A DNA stretch of 59,380 nucleotides from Chitinophagaceae bacterium UBA2375 (lineage in GTDB: Bacteria > Bacteroidota > Bacteroidia > Chitinophagales > Chitinophagaceae): the NCBI GenBank assembly GCA_002343985.1, contig DDTB01000024.1:20182-79561 (forward strand), read 5' to 3'. Of this stretch, positions 45,744 through 53,577 are shown one piece after another (positions within the stretch are counted from its first letter, which is position 1; each line of letters starts with the position of its first letter). Under the pieces are notes generated by a model that ran no database searches, was not told where the DNA came from, and saw only the letters and a list, made by a program, of their open reading frames with translations. A program made the translations under genes and the position numbers.

Positions 45744-46871
45744 ATGAGCCAACGGATCGCCATTATAGAAAACCATATCATCGCCACCAACAGCATTCGT
45801 TACGCGCTCACGAAAATGCTGGTGGACAAAGGTTATGAAGTTCGTGTATTCACCACCGGTAGTGAGCAGGAAATTGAACTGGCCAGGAGCAGGGGATTCT
45901 CCATCACAGATATCGGCAGCAGCAACAAAAACCCGCTCGAAGTATGGCGATATATCCGAAACCTCCGTACCCAGCTTAAAGCCTTTCAACCCCATCTCTG
46001 CCTGACCTTCACCATCAGGCCAGCGATCTGGGGCAACCTTGTTACCGGCAAACTGAAGATCCCGACCATTACCAATATCACCGGCACCGGTCCGCTCTTT
46101 GCGAGCAGCCACCCCGTGTACCGCGTGGCCCGCATGCTGTATAAATTCGTGTTGCGCAAAACCGCCTTCATCTTTTTCCAAAACGATGAAGACATGAACC
46201 TTTTTCTTTCGCATGGCTTTGTGTCGAAAGACAGGGCGGGGAGGATACCGGGGTCCGGCGTTGACCCGGTACATTACAGCCCGCAACCATATCCGGATAA
46301 AAAAGATGGATTGCAATTCCTGTTTATCGGCAGGTTGGTAAAAGACAAAGGCATACTTGAATTTGTAGAAGCGGCACGCAAGCTAAAACCCGCGCATCCG
46401 CAACTGCATTTCCAGGTACTGGGCCCGGTATGGCTGCAGAACCTGAAAGAAAATATTATAACGGTTGATGAAATCGCGCGCTGGGAGCAGGAAGGCCTGA
46501 TCCAATACCTGGGTGAAACCACGGATGTGAGGCCTTTTATCGCCCAATGCAATTGCATCGTGCTGCCTTCATACCGCGAAGGCACGAGCAATGTGCTGCT
46601 CGAAGCCGCCAGCATGGAAAGGCCGGGCATTACCTGCGATACCACCGGGTGCAGGGAAATTGTGGAAGATGGGCGCACGGGATTTTTATGCCGGGTAGCC
46701 GACGCGGATGACCTCGCTGGTAAAATCCTGCGCATGGCAACCCTCTCCGAAGAAGCCCGCAGGAACATGGGCGGGGCAGCCCGTACAAAAGTGGTGAAGG
46801 AGTTTCATAAACAAATAGTCCTCGACGCGTACATCCAACAAATACAAAGGCTGACAACCCGCCAGCGGTAA
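45744..46871 (+). CDS. GT4-family glycosyltransferase (PglA-like)
   Basis: A 375-aa GT-B enzyme of the subgroup found beside PglC/PglD-type genes, recognisable from ITNITGTGPLFASSHPVYRVARMLYK-type sequence (read in parts: ITNITGTGPLF, VYRVARMLYKF) and IPGSGVDPVHYSP. The donor domain has LFIGRLVKDKGILEFVEAA and the E-x7-E motif in YREGTSNVLLEAASMERP with CREIVEDGRTGFL. It would add the second sugar onto the product of the initiating transferase encoded at 49.8 kb. Confidence 0.86.
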   Translation: MSQRIAIIENHIIATNSIRYALTKMLVDKGYEVRVFTTGSEQEIELARSRGFSITDIGSSNKNPLEVWRYIRNLRTQLKAFQPHLCLTFTIRPAIWGNLVTGKLKIPTITNITGTGPLFASSHPVYRVARMLYKFVLRKTAFIFFQNDEDMNLFLSHGFVSKDRAGRIPGSGVDPVHYSPQPYPDKKDGLQFLFIGRLVKDKGILEFVEAARKLKPAHPQLHFQVLGPVWLQNLKENIITVDEIARWEQEGLIQYLGETTDVRPFIAQCNCIVLPSYREGTSNVLLEAASMERPGITCDTTGCREIVEDGRTGFLCRVADADDLAGKILRMATLSEEARRNMGGAARTKVVKEFHKQIVLDAYIQQIQRLTTRQR

Positions 46872-46892
46872 CGGAATATCGGTGAGTTCCTG

Positions 46893-46900
46893 TACATTTG
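46893..46900 (+). promoter_or_regulatory. Possible -7 box upstream of the PglD-like gene
   Basis: TACATTTG, the same octamer as upstream of serC and the DUF1015 gene, 33 bases before the start codon in a 62-base intergenic gap. No clear -33 box. Confidence 0.38.
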
Positions 46901-46933
46901 TGCCGGTAAACATCGAGCCTAAACCCACCCCGG

Positions 46934-47551
46934 ATGATATTGATCGGATACTCAGGACATGCTTTTGTAGCGTACGGGATCTTGCGTGAATCGGGGTACA
47001 GCATCAGCGGGTATTGCGACATTGAGGAAAAAGCATCCAATCCTTTTCACATTCCTTATCTTGGATATGAAGGTTCGGAGCAGGGACGGGAACTGATCCG
47101 GCGGCACGACTTCTTCATAGGCATTGGCGATAACCGCATCCGTAAAAAAATTTTCGAACAGTTCGCCGGGATACAACGGTTACCCATAAACGCCATTCAC
47201 CCATCGGCCGTCATTGATAAAAGCGCCCGGATTGCTGCACATGCGGTGATGATCGCCGCAGGCGCGAAGATCAATCCGCTCGCGACCGTTGGCACCGGTG
47301 CCATTTGCAATACGGGATCCATCATCGAGCACGAATGCCAGGTGGGCGATTTCGCGCATATTGGGCCCGGCGCGGTTTTATGCGGGAATGTAATTGTTGG
47401 CGAAGGCAGTTTTGTGGGCGCAGGCGCGGTGGTCAGGCAGAACCTGCACATTGGCCGTAATGCGATGATCGGCGCAGGCGCGGTAGTGGTGAAGCCCGTG
47501 GGCGATGGGGAAACCGTGATGGGTAACCCGGCAAGGCTGTGGAAGCCCTGA
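46934..47551 (+). CDS. PglD/NeuD-family sugar acetyltransferase
   Basis: A 205-aa protein with the N-terminal Rossmann-like half (MILIGYSGHAFVAYGIL; DDR-type FFIGIGDNRIRKKIF) and a C-terminal left-handed beta-helix (IGPGAVLCGNVIVGEGSFVG; MIGAGAVVVKPVGDGE; VMGNPARLW). This is the PglD/NeuD/PerB layout. It would acetylate the amino group of a 4-amino-6-deoxy nucleotide sugar made by the LegC/PglE-type aminotransferase encoded 1.1 kb downstream. No 4,6-dehydratase of the PglF type is present nearby. Confidence 0.85.
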   Translation: MILIGYSGHAFVAYGILRESGYSISGYCDIEEKASNPFHIPYLGYEGSEQGRELIRRHDFFIGIGDNRIRKKIFEQFAGIQRLPINAIHPSAVIDKSARIAAHAVMIAAGAKINPLATVGTGAICNTGSIIEHECQVGDFAHIGPGAVLCGNVIVGEGSFVGAGAVVRQNLHIGRNAMIGAGAVVVKPVGDGETVMGNPARLWKP

Positions 47552-47593
47552 TAAACATGATTAATTTGTAACCCATTATAAACAACCATTTGT

Positions 47594-48565
47594 ATGAAGG
47601 TATTGGTAACAGGGGGCGCAGGATATATCGGCTCCGTACTCGTACGCCAGTTGCTGAAAAACGGGCATGAAGTGCGGGTGATCGACAGCCTGAAATTTGG
47701 CGGCGACGCATTATATGATGTGATGCTGCACCCTAATTTTAGTTTTATGAAAGGCGATATCCGCCAGTCTGATGATGTGCAGCGTGCCCTCGAAGGCATG
47801 GATGCCGTAGCGCACCTCGCCGCCATTGTGGGCGATCCTGCCTGCAAAAAATTCAGCGACGAAGCAAAGGAAACAAACTGGACGGGCAGTGTGGACCTTT
47901 TTGAAGCTGCAGAAAAAGCGGGCCTGAAACGCTTTGTGTTTGCAAGTACTTGCAGCAATTATGGTAAAATGCCCGACCCGGAATCGTTTGTAACGGAAAC
48001 ATCGCCGTTAAACCCGGTATCGTTATACGCGGAATTAAAAGTGAAGTTTGAGCAATACCTGCTCGAAGAACGAAAAGACAGCAATATCTGCAGCACATCG
48101 CTCAGGTTCAGCACGGTGTACGGCTTTTCGCCGCGTATCCGCTTCGACCTTACGGTGAATGAATTCACCCGCAACGCCACCATCCACGGCGAACAGGAAA
48201 TCTGGGGTGCGCAGTTCTGGCGCCCTTATTGCCATGTAGATGACCTGGCAAGGTCTGTGGTGCTGGTACTCGAAAGCCCGGATGATAAAGTAAGGGCCAA
48301 TGTGTTTAATGTGGGCAATACAGAAGAAAACTACCGCAAAGGGCAAATCATGGATGAAGTATGCAAAGTGGTTCCGGATGTAAAAGTGAATTATGTTGAA
48401 AGCAGCGAAGACCCGCGCGATTACCGGGTGAACTTCGACAAAATCAAACAGGAACTCGGGTACAGCATCACCAAAAAAGTTCCCGATGGCGTGCAGGAAA
48501 TTTATACCTTGCTGAAGACCGGCATTGTCACCGATGCCTTCGCGCAGAAATTCAGGAATATTTAA
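47594..48565 (+). CDS. NAD-dependent epimerase/dehydratase (extended SDR)
   Basis: A 323-aa nucleotide-sugar enzyme: Rossmann motif VTGGAGYIGSVLVRQLL, HLAAIVGDPACKKF, catalytic YxxxK in SLYAELKVKFEQYLL, RFSTVYGFSPRIRFDLTVNEFTR and WRPYCHVDDLARSV. The exact reaction (epimerisation, dehydration or reduction) cannot be told. It lies between the PglD-like and LegC-like genes but is closed by a strong terminator before the latter. Confidence 0.88.
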   Translation: MKVLVTGGAGYIGSVLVRQLLKNGHEVRVIDSLKFGGDALYDVMLHPNFSFMKGDIRQSDDVQRALEGMDAVAHLAAIVGDPACKKFSDEAKETNWTGSVDLFEAAEKAGLKRFVFASTCSNYGKMPDPESFVTETSPLNPVSLYAELKVKFEQYLLEERKDSNICSTSLRFSTVYGFSPRIRFDLTVNEFTRNATIHGEQEIWGAQFWRPYCHVDDLARSVVLVLESPDDKVRANVFNVGNTEENYRKGQIMDEVCKVVPDVKVNYVESSEDPRDYRVNFDKIKQELGYSITKKVPDGVQEIYTLLKTGIVTDAFAQKFRNI

Positions 48566-48590
48566 GTTTGCAACCCCCGTCTATATACCG

Positions 48591-48622
48591 CTGCTCCGCA
48601 TGATGCCGGAGCAGTTTTTTTT
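48591..48622 (+). terminator. Rho-independent terminator inside the glycan locus
   Basis: CTGCTCCG (48591-48598) pairs with CGGAGCAG (48607-48614); an 8-nt loop and eight T residues follow the usual design. It separates the epimerase unit from the LegC-like/sugar-transferase unit. Confidence 0.85.
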
Positions 48623-48664
48623 AATAGGTTTGCACATCCGGTACCCAAACGCAAAATTGAACAT

Positions 48665-49801
48665 ATGATACTACTTTCCGGCCCCAACATGTGCGGCAAC
48701 GAATGGAAATATGTAAAGGAATGCCTCGATACGGGCTGGGTGAGCAGTGTGGGCGCTTATGTTGACAAGTTTGAAAAAATGAGCGCGGAATTCGCGGGTA
48801 CCAAATATGCCGTAGCCACCAGCAGCGGCACCACCGCGCTGCATATCTGCCTCCTGATGCTGGGTGTCACCAGCAATGATTATGTGATCGCCCCGAATAT
48901 CACTTTTGTTGCCACCTGCAATGCCATCTGCTACACAGGCGCCAGGCCCATATTAATAGATACGGATGAAGATAACTGGCAGATGGACCTCGGCCTGCTC
49001 GAACAATTCCTGCGTGAAGAAACGGAACAGCGCGACGGCGCCTGCTACCTGAAAAAAGACGGCAAACGCATACCGGTGATCATGCCGGTTCATGTATTGG
49101 GTAATATCTGCGATATGGACAGGCTCATGGCCCTCGCGGAAGCGCACCATATTACTGTGGTGGAAGACTCCACCGAAGCCCTTGGCTCTTATTACAAAGG
49201 AAAGCATGCCGGCAGTTTCGGGCTGATGGGCACATTCAGTTATAATGGCAATAAAATCATTACCACCGGAGGCGGCGGCATGATTGTGACCAATGATGAA
49301 TCGCTGGCCAAAAGGGCCAAGCACCTGACCACCCAGGCCAAATGCGACCCTTTTGAATATAAACATGACGAAATCGGCTACAATTACCGCCTGGTGAATG
49401 TGGCAGCAGCAATGGGTGTGGCGCAGATGGAATTATTGCCGGGTTTCATCCAGCGTAAAAAAGAAATCATCGCGTTTTATAAAAAAGAACTGGAAGGCGT
49501 GGGCGATATCCGGTTTCAGCGTGTAGCCGACACCGTTAATCCCAACTGGTGGATGCCCACCATCAGTACATCGCGCCAGGCCGATTTATTAAAAGCGCTG
49601 AACGGGCAACAAATGCAAAGCCGGCCGTTCTGGGTGCCCATGAACCAATTGCCCATGTTTGAAAATGATTTGTTTTACCAGCACGGGAACAAGTCTGACA
49701 AAGTGTACCGCCATTGCCTGAGCATACCCTGTTCAACGTATATCAGCGATGAAGACCTGGGGCGGATCTGCGAAGTGATTAAACAAGTGTACGCATCCTA
49801 A
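48665..49801 (+). CDS. DegT/DnrJ/EryC1 aminotransferase (LegC-like)
   Basis: A 378-aa PLP-dependent nucleotide-sugar aminotransferase. The start ILLSGPNMCGNEWKYVKECLDTGWVSSVG is characteristic of the LegC group, which aminates a 4-keto-6-deoxy UDP-sugar. PLP-site motifs: ATSSGTTALHICL, VEDSTEALGSYYKGKHAG, and the Schiff-base Lys in FSYNGNKIITTGGGGM (near residue 197). With the PglD-like acetyltransferase it could make a bacillosamine- or legionaminic-type 4-acetamido sugar. Preceded by a terminator, so it has its own promoter. Confidence 0.9.
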   Translation: MILLSGPNMCGNEWKYVKECLDTGWVSSVGAYVDKFEKMSAEFAGTKYAVATSSGTTALHICLLMLGVTSNDYVIAPNITFVATCNAICYTGARPILIDTDEDNWQMDLGLLEQFLREETEQRDGACYLKKDGKRIPVIMPVHVLGNICDMDRLMALAEAHHITVVEDSTEALGSYYKGKHAGSFGLMGTFSYNGNKIITTGGGGMIVTNDESLAKRAKHLTTQAKCDPFEYKHDEIGYNYRLVNVAAAMGVAQMELLPGFIQRKKEIIAFYKKELEGVGDIRFQRVADTVNPNWWMPTISTSRQADLLKALNGQQMQSRPFWVPMNQLPMFENDLFYQHGNKSDKVYRHCLSIPCSTYISDEDLGRICEVIKQVYAS

Positions 49802-49823
49802 CCCGAAGGCATAATCATTATCC

Positions 49824-50486
49824 ATGTACCGACCGCTGAAACGCTTACTTGATATTTTACTTGCCGGCATGGCGCTCCTGCTGCTCTTGCCGGTATTCAT
49901 CCCGGTGGTCATCCTCCTGCTGCTGACCGGGGAACATGAAGTGTTTTATTTTCAAAAAAGGATCGGTTACCGGAACAAACCCTTCTGGATATGGAAATTC
50001 GCGACGATGATGAAAAACAGTCCGAACATGGGTACCGGCGAAATCACCCTCCGCAACGACCCCCGCGTGACGCCGTTTGGCCGCTTTTTACGCAAAACCA
50101 AGATCAATGAACTCCCGCAGATCATCAATGTACTGAAAGGCGATATGAGCATTGTAGGCCCCAGGCCACTGATGGAAGTCAGCTTTAACCTATACAGCCC
50201 CGGGGTCCGGGAAAAAATTTACCAAACCCGGCCCGGCATCACAGGGATCGGCTCCCTGGTATTCAGGGATGAAGAAAAAATCCTGTCTGACGCCGATGAC
50301 CCCAGGGCCATGTACGCGGCCATTTACCCGTACAAAGGCGAGCTGGAAATGTGGTACCAGCGCCATTGTTCACTTAAAACCGACCTCTCGATCATTTTCC
50401 TGACCGCCTGGGCAATCATATCCCCCAACAGCCAGCCCGCCCAAAAAATCTTCCCCAACCTTCCTCCCCGGCCAACTTTTTTATAA
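49824..50486 (+). CDS. Initiating sugar-phosphate transferase (PglC/WcaJ catalytic-domain type)
   Basis: A 220-aa bacterial sugar transferase with one N-terminal membrane-associated hydrophobic segment (about 8-35) and the catalytic core: FQKRIGYRNKPFWIWKFATM, GRFLRKTKINELPQIINVLKGDMSIVGPRPL (in parts: FLRKTKINELPQ, GDMSIVGPRPL), TRPGITGIGSL. It transfers a sugar phosphate to undecaprenyl phosphate, starting the repeat unit. The small size matches PglC rather than full WbaP/WcaJ. Last gene of the glycan locus, 82 bases before the carotenoid regulators. Confidence 0.92.
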   Translation: MYRPLKRLLDILLAGMALLLLLPVFIPVVILLLLTGEHEVFYFQKRIGYRNKPFWIWKFATMMKNSPNMGTGEITLRNDPRVTPFGRFLRKTKINELPQIINVLKGDMSIVGPRPLMEVSFNLYSPGVREKIYQTRPGITGIGSLVFRDEEKILSDADDPRAMYAAIYPYKGELEMWYQRHCSLKTDLSIIFLTAWAIISPNSQPAQKIFPNLPPRPTFL

Positions 50487-50488
50487 AT

Positions 50489-50523
50489 ATTTTGTTTTAC
50501 TTTTACCAGGGGACAATTAAACA
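50489..50523 (+). promoter_or_regulatory. Copy 1 of a 35-bp element shared by the carotenoid regulators
   Basis: The element opens with ATTTTGTTT, has an AC-TTT-AC core (TTTTACCA) and ends in ACAATTAAACA. An ungapped match (26 of 35 identical; both 9-11-base ends exact) lies at 51492-51526 before the sigma factor gene. Here it ends 44 bases before the MerR start. A TAnnTTTA octamer (50498-50505) sits inside, but no -33 TTTG box is found at 19-21 bases. Confidence 0.55.
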
Positions 50524-50567
50524 TTTTTTCCCGGTCACTGTCATTGTAAATCAAAATCCCGGCTGAT

Positions 50568-51446
50568 ATGAATTCCTTTACAATCAAGGACCTCGAAAAT
50601 TTATCCGGCATCAAGGCGCATACCCTTCGTATATGGGAACAGCGTTATCATTTCCTGAAGCCAAACCGCACGTACACCAACATCAGGTATTACAGCAACG
50701 ACGATTTGAAGAGCATCCTCAACATCGCCCTGCTGAATAAATACGGCTTCAAGATTTCCCATATTGATAAGATGAATTCCGCGGAAATCAAGGAAAAGAT
50801 CCTCTCCCTCAACCAGGGCCAGGCGCAGCAGGACAGGATCGTGAATGAGCTGATCCAGCACATGATCGACATGGACATTGACTCCTTTGAGCGTGCGCTG
50901 GACAATTACATCCTGGCCAGGGGCATCGAAAAAACCATCACCCAAATCATTTTCCCATTCATGGAGCGCATCGGAATTTTGTGGATGACAAACCACATAA
51001 ACCCGGCCCAGGAGCACCTTGTAACGAATATCATCCGCCAGAAACTCATCGTCGGCATCGAAGGGGTTGACACGCCCCTGAGCTGCAATAAAAGCATACT
51101 ACTCTTCCTCCCCGAAGGCGAACATCATGAAATTGGTTTACTGTTTATGTACTTCCTCCTGAAAAACAGGGGGGCAAAAGTGATCTACCTCGGCGCCAAT
51201 GTACCCATGCACGATGTAGGTTACCTGGTTAATTTCAAAAAGCCCGATTACCTCTACACACACCTGACTACCGTAGGACAAAATTTCAATTTCGATAAGT
51301 TCCTGCAGCAGATGATCAAACGCTTCCCGAATACACCAACCGTGATTTCGGGAAAGCTGACCACCACCTATGAAAAGAAAATACAGCCACCGATCCTTTT
51401 CAAACGCAGTTTCGCGGAAGCAATGGAATTTGTAACCGGACTTTAA
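50568..51446 (+). CDS. MerR-family regulator with cobalamin-binding-like domain (CarH/LitR-like)
   Basis: A 292-aa putative light- or B12-responsive regulator of the downstream carotenoid genes. Residues 1-70 are a MerR HTH (IKDLENLSGIKAHTLRIWEQRY). Residues about 85-165 are the helical cap domain, which retains W-x9-EH (Trp139, Glu149, His150) as in CarH photoreceptors. Residues about 175-290 are the B12-binding Rossmann-like fold, with E-x-H-x-x-G (Glu185, His187, Gly190), the form used in place of DxHxxG. The residue after Trp139 is Met140, where Thermus CarH has the His that binds cobalt after illumination. Known relatives repress carotenoid genes in the dark. Confidence 0.85.
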   Translation: MNSFTIKDLENLSGIKAHTLRIWEQRYHFLKPNRTYTNIRYYSNDDLKSILNIALLNKYGFKISHIDKMNSAEIKEKILSLNQGQAQQDRIVNELIQHMIDMDIDSFERALDNYILARGIEKTITQIIFPFMERIGILWMTNHINPAQEHLVTNIIRQKLIVGIEGVDTPLSCNKSILLFLPEGEHHEIGLLFMYFLLKNRGAKVIYLGANVPMHDVGYLVNFKKPDYLYTHLTTVGQNFNFDKFLQQMIKRFPNTPTVISGKLTTTYEKKIQPPILFKRSFAEAMEFVTGL

Positions 51447-51491
51447 AAAAATAAAATGTTAAAATCCCGGTTTTGGATTTTTCTGACCGGA

Positions 51492-51526
51492 ATTTTGTTT
51501 AACTTTACCATCCACACAATTAAACA
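51492..51526 (+). promoter_or_regulatory. Copy 2 of the 35-bp element, upstream of the sigma factor
   Basis: Same layout as copy 1 (ATTTTGTTT, AC-TTT core, ACAATTAAACA end), located between the MerR stop and the sigma start and ending seven bases before the ATG at 51534. Its placement means it cannot be leftover MerR coding sequence. It may be a promoter read by the ECF sigma factor or an operator for the MerR protein. Confidence 0.55.
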
Positions 51527-51533
51527 GAAAGAT

Positions 51534-52034
51534 ATGGCAGCGCTCGACTTTGATCAACAACTCATCAAAAACGCAGATTTCCTGAAGCCTTTTGCCTTCA
51601 CCCTGACCAGGGACAACGAAACTGCCAAGGACCTTTTACAGGAAACCATGTTCCGGGCGCTGGCAAACAAGGATAAATACCATGTGGGTACCAATGTTAA
51701 AGCCTGGCTGTACACCATCATGCGGAACATTTTCATCAACAATTACCGCAGGAAGGCCCGCCAGAACACCATATTCGACAATACCCCCAACGAGTTCCTG
51801 TTGAACCACAACCAGGCTACCGTTACCAATAACGCGGAAGTGAGCCTGCGGATGAAAGATATCAAGGAGGCCATCCACAACCTGCCCGATATTTTCAAAA
51901 ATCCGTTCATGATGTACTACGATGGGTACAAATACAACGAAATCGCGGAAGCGCTGAACGAGCCACTGGGTACCATCAAAAGCAGGATCCATTTTGCACG
52001 CAAACTCTTGAAGGAAGAAATATCCCGTTACTAA
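51534..52034 (+). CDS. ECF-type RNA polymerase sigma factor of the carotenoid cluster
   Basis: A 166-aa sigma-70-family factor. The ATG at 51534 (MAALDFDQQL) is preferred; a longer reading from 51456 would put the shared 35-bp element inside the gene and add a hydrophobic tail with no sigma-like sequence. Region 2 is KPFAFTLTRDNETAKDLLQETMFRAL...AWLYTIMRNIFINNYRR. Region 4 is HNLPDIFKNPFMMYYDGYKYNEIAEALNEPLGTIKSRIHFARKLL. No anti-sigma gene is adjacent; control by the MerR-B12 protein is the likely scheme, as in LitR-LitS pairs. Confidence 0.9.
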   Translation: MAALDFDQQLIKNADFLKPFAFTLTRDNETAKDLLQETMFRALANKDKYHVGTNVKAWLYTIMRNIFINNYRRKARQNTIFDNTPNEFLLNHNQATVTNNAEVSLRMKDIKEAIHNLPDIFKNPFMMYYDGYKYNEIAEALNEPLGTIKSRIHFARKLLKEEISRY

Positions 52035-52082
52035 TCCGTTGCCCGGCGGAAACCGCTCATGATTATTTCATAAATTACAGGA

Positions 52083-53570
52083 GTGAAAAAAGTTATTGTC
52101 ATTGGAAGCGGATTTGCCGGTCTGTCTGCAGCTTCATTCATGGCTAAAGCCGGATGGGACGTAACCGTCCTGGAAAAGCATGCCATGCCCGGCGGCCGTG
52201 CCCGGCAATTCAGCACACCCGAAGGCTACGTATTTGATATGGGCCCAAGCTGGTATTGGATGCCCGATGTGTTTGAACGGTATTTTGAATGCTTTGGCAA
52301 AAAACTTTCCGATTACTACCAGTTGACCCGTTTAGACCCTTCATACAGGGTCTATTATCCTGACGGGCCACTTGATATCCCCGCCGATTACGAAGCCCTG
52401 CGCAGGCTCTTTGAGGAGCTGGAACCCGGCAGCGCGGCCAGGCTCGACGCCTTTATGCGGGAAGCGGCCTACAAATACGATGTGGGCATCAATAAACTGG
52501 TGCACAAACCCGGACAATCGTTTACCGAGTTTATAGATATGGACCTGATCAAGGGCGTGTTCAGGTTGGATGTGTTTACCGACATGAAAAAACATATCCG
52601 CCGCTTCGTGAATCATCCCAAACTGGTACAGTTGCTCGAATTCCCGGTATTGTTTCTCGGGGCGCTCCCGGGCAATATCCCCGCATTGTACAGCCTGATG
52701 AATTATGCCGATATCAAACTGGGTACCTGGTACCCGATGGGCGGCATGTATAAGATTGTGGAAGGCATGTACAAACTGGCCCTCGACCTTGGCGTAACAT
52801 TTAAATTCAACCACGAAGCCAGCTCCATAAACCTGGAAAAAAGAATGGCCCGCACCGTCAGCGCGCATCATACCGGCCACGGACAAACGCAGTTTGAAGC
52901 CGATGTGGTGATTGGCGGAGCCGATTATCATTTCATAGAAGAAAAACTGCTGCCCGAAGCGGCGCGCAGCTATTCGCCGGCATACTGGGACAAACGCGTG
53001 ATGGCGCCATCATGCCTCTTGTATTACGTGGGATTGAATAAAAAACTGCCGGGCATCACGCACCATTCATTGTTTTTTGATGTGGACTTCGACAGGCACG
53101 GAAAGGAAATTTATGACAACCCCGTTTGGCCGACAGAACCCCTGTTTTATGTAGGCGCGCCTTCGGTAACCGACCCATCGGTAGCCCCAGCAGGCCATGA
53201 GAACCTGTTCTTCCTGATCCCCATCGCGGCGGGTTTGCCGGGCGATACGGAGGAACTCAGGCAACAATATTTCGACAAAATTGTTACAAGATATGAAGCG
53301 CATATCGGAACAAGCATCCGAGACGCGATCATATATAAACGTTCGTACTCCGTATCCGACTTTGTGTCGGATTACCATGCATTCAAGGGTAATGCGTATG
53401 GACTGGCCAACACACTGATGCAAACGGCCATCCTGAAGCCATCCCTGCAAAGCCAGAAAGTAAACAACCTGTATTTCACCGGGCAACTGACCGTTCCCGG
53501 CCCGGGTGTTCCGCCATCACTCATCAGCGGTGAAGTGGTGTCGAAAGAAATTTTAAAAGCTTATAAATAA
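52083..53570 (+). CDS. crtI: Phytoene desaturase
   Basis: A 495-aa FAD-dependent CrtI-type desaturase/isomerase converting phytoene to lycopene at the membrane. It uses a GTG start at 52083 directly before the dinucleotide motif VIVIGSGFAGLSAASFMAKAGWDV, followed by EKHAMPGGRARQF and DMGPSWYWMPD. The C-terminal motif is TGQLTVPGPGVPPSLISGEVV. It has the bacterial length and pattern of the first crtI in Bacteroidota crt clusters; the second desaturase (crtD) is downstream. 48 bases after the sigma gene, seven before crtB. Confidence 0.93.
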   Translation: MKKVIVIGSGFAGLSAASFMAKAGWDVTVLEKHAMPGGRARQFSTPEGYVFDMGPSWYWMPDVFERYFECFGKKLSDYYQLTRLDPSYRVYYPDGPLDIPADYEALRRLFEELEPGSAARLDAFMREAAYKYDVGINKLVHKPGQSFTEFIDMDLIKGVFRLDVFTDMKKHIRRFVNHPKLVQLLEFPVLFLGALPGNIPALYSLMNYADIKLGTWYPMGGMYKIVEGMYKLALDLGVTFKFNHEASSINLEKRMARTVSAHHTGHGQTQFEADVVIGGADYHFIEEKLLPEAARSYSPAYWDKRVMAPSCLLYYVGLNKKLPGITHHSLFFDVDFDRHGKEIYDNPVWPTEPLFYVGAPSVTDPSVAPAGHENLFFLIPIAAGLPGDTEELRQQYFDKIVTRYEAHIGTSIRDAIIYKRSYSVSDFVSDYHAFKGNAYGLANTLMQTAILKPSLQSQKVNNLYFTGQLTVPGPGVPPSLISGEVVSKEILKAYK

Positions 53571-53577
53571 AGACGGT

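Noticed and set aside
45585..46316. 243-aa minus-strand open frame opposite the PglA-like gene
   Set aside because: No recognisable domain, overlaps two strongly supported plus-strand genes.
47197..47958. 253-aa minus-strand open frame across the PglD-like and SDR genes
   Set aside because: Spans two well-supported genes on the other strand; composition (Ser/Pro/Ala-rich) is that of an antisense frame.
51456..51533. Longer N-terminus of the ECF sigma factor
   Set aside because: Hydrophobic 26-residue tail without sigma features; it would translate the 35-bp element shared with the MerR upstream region.
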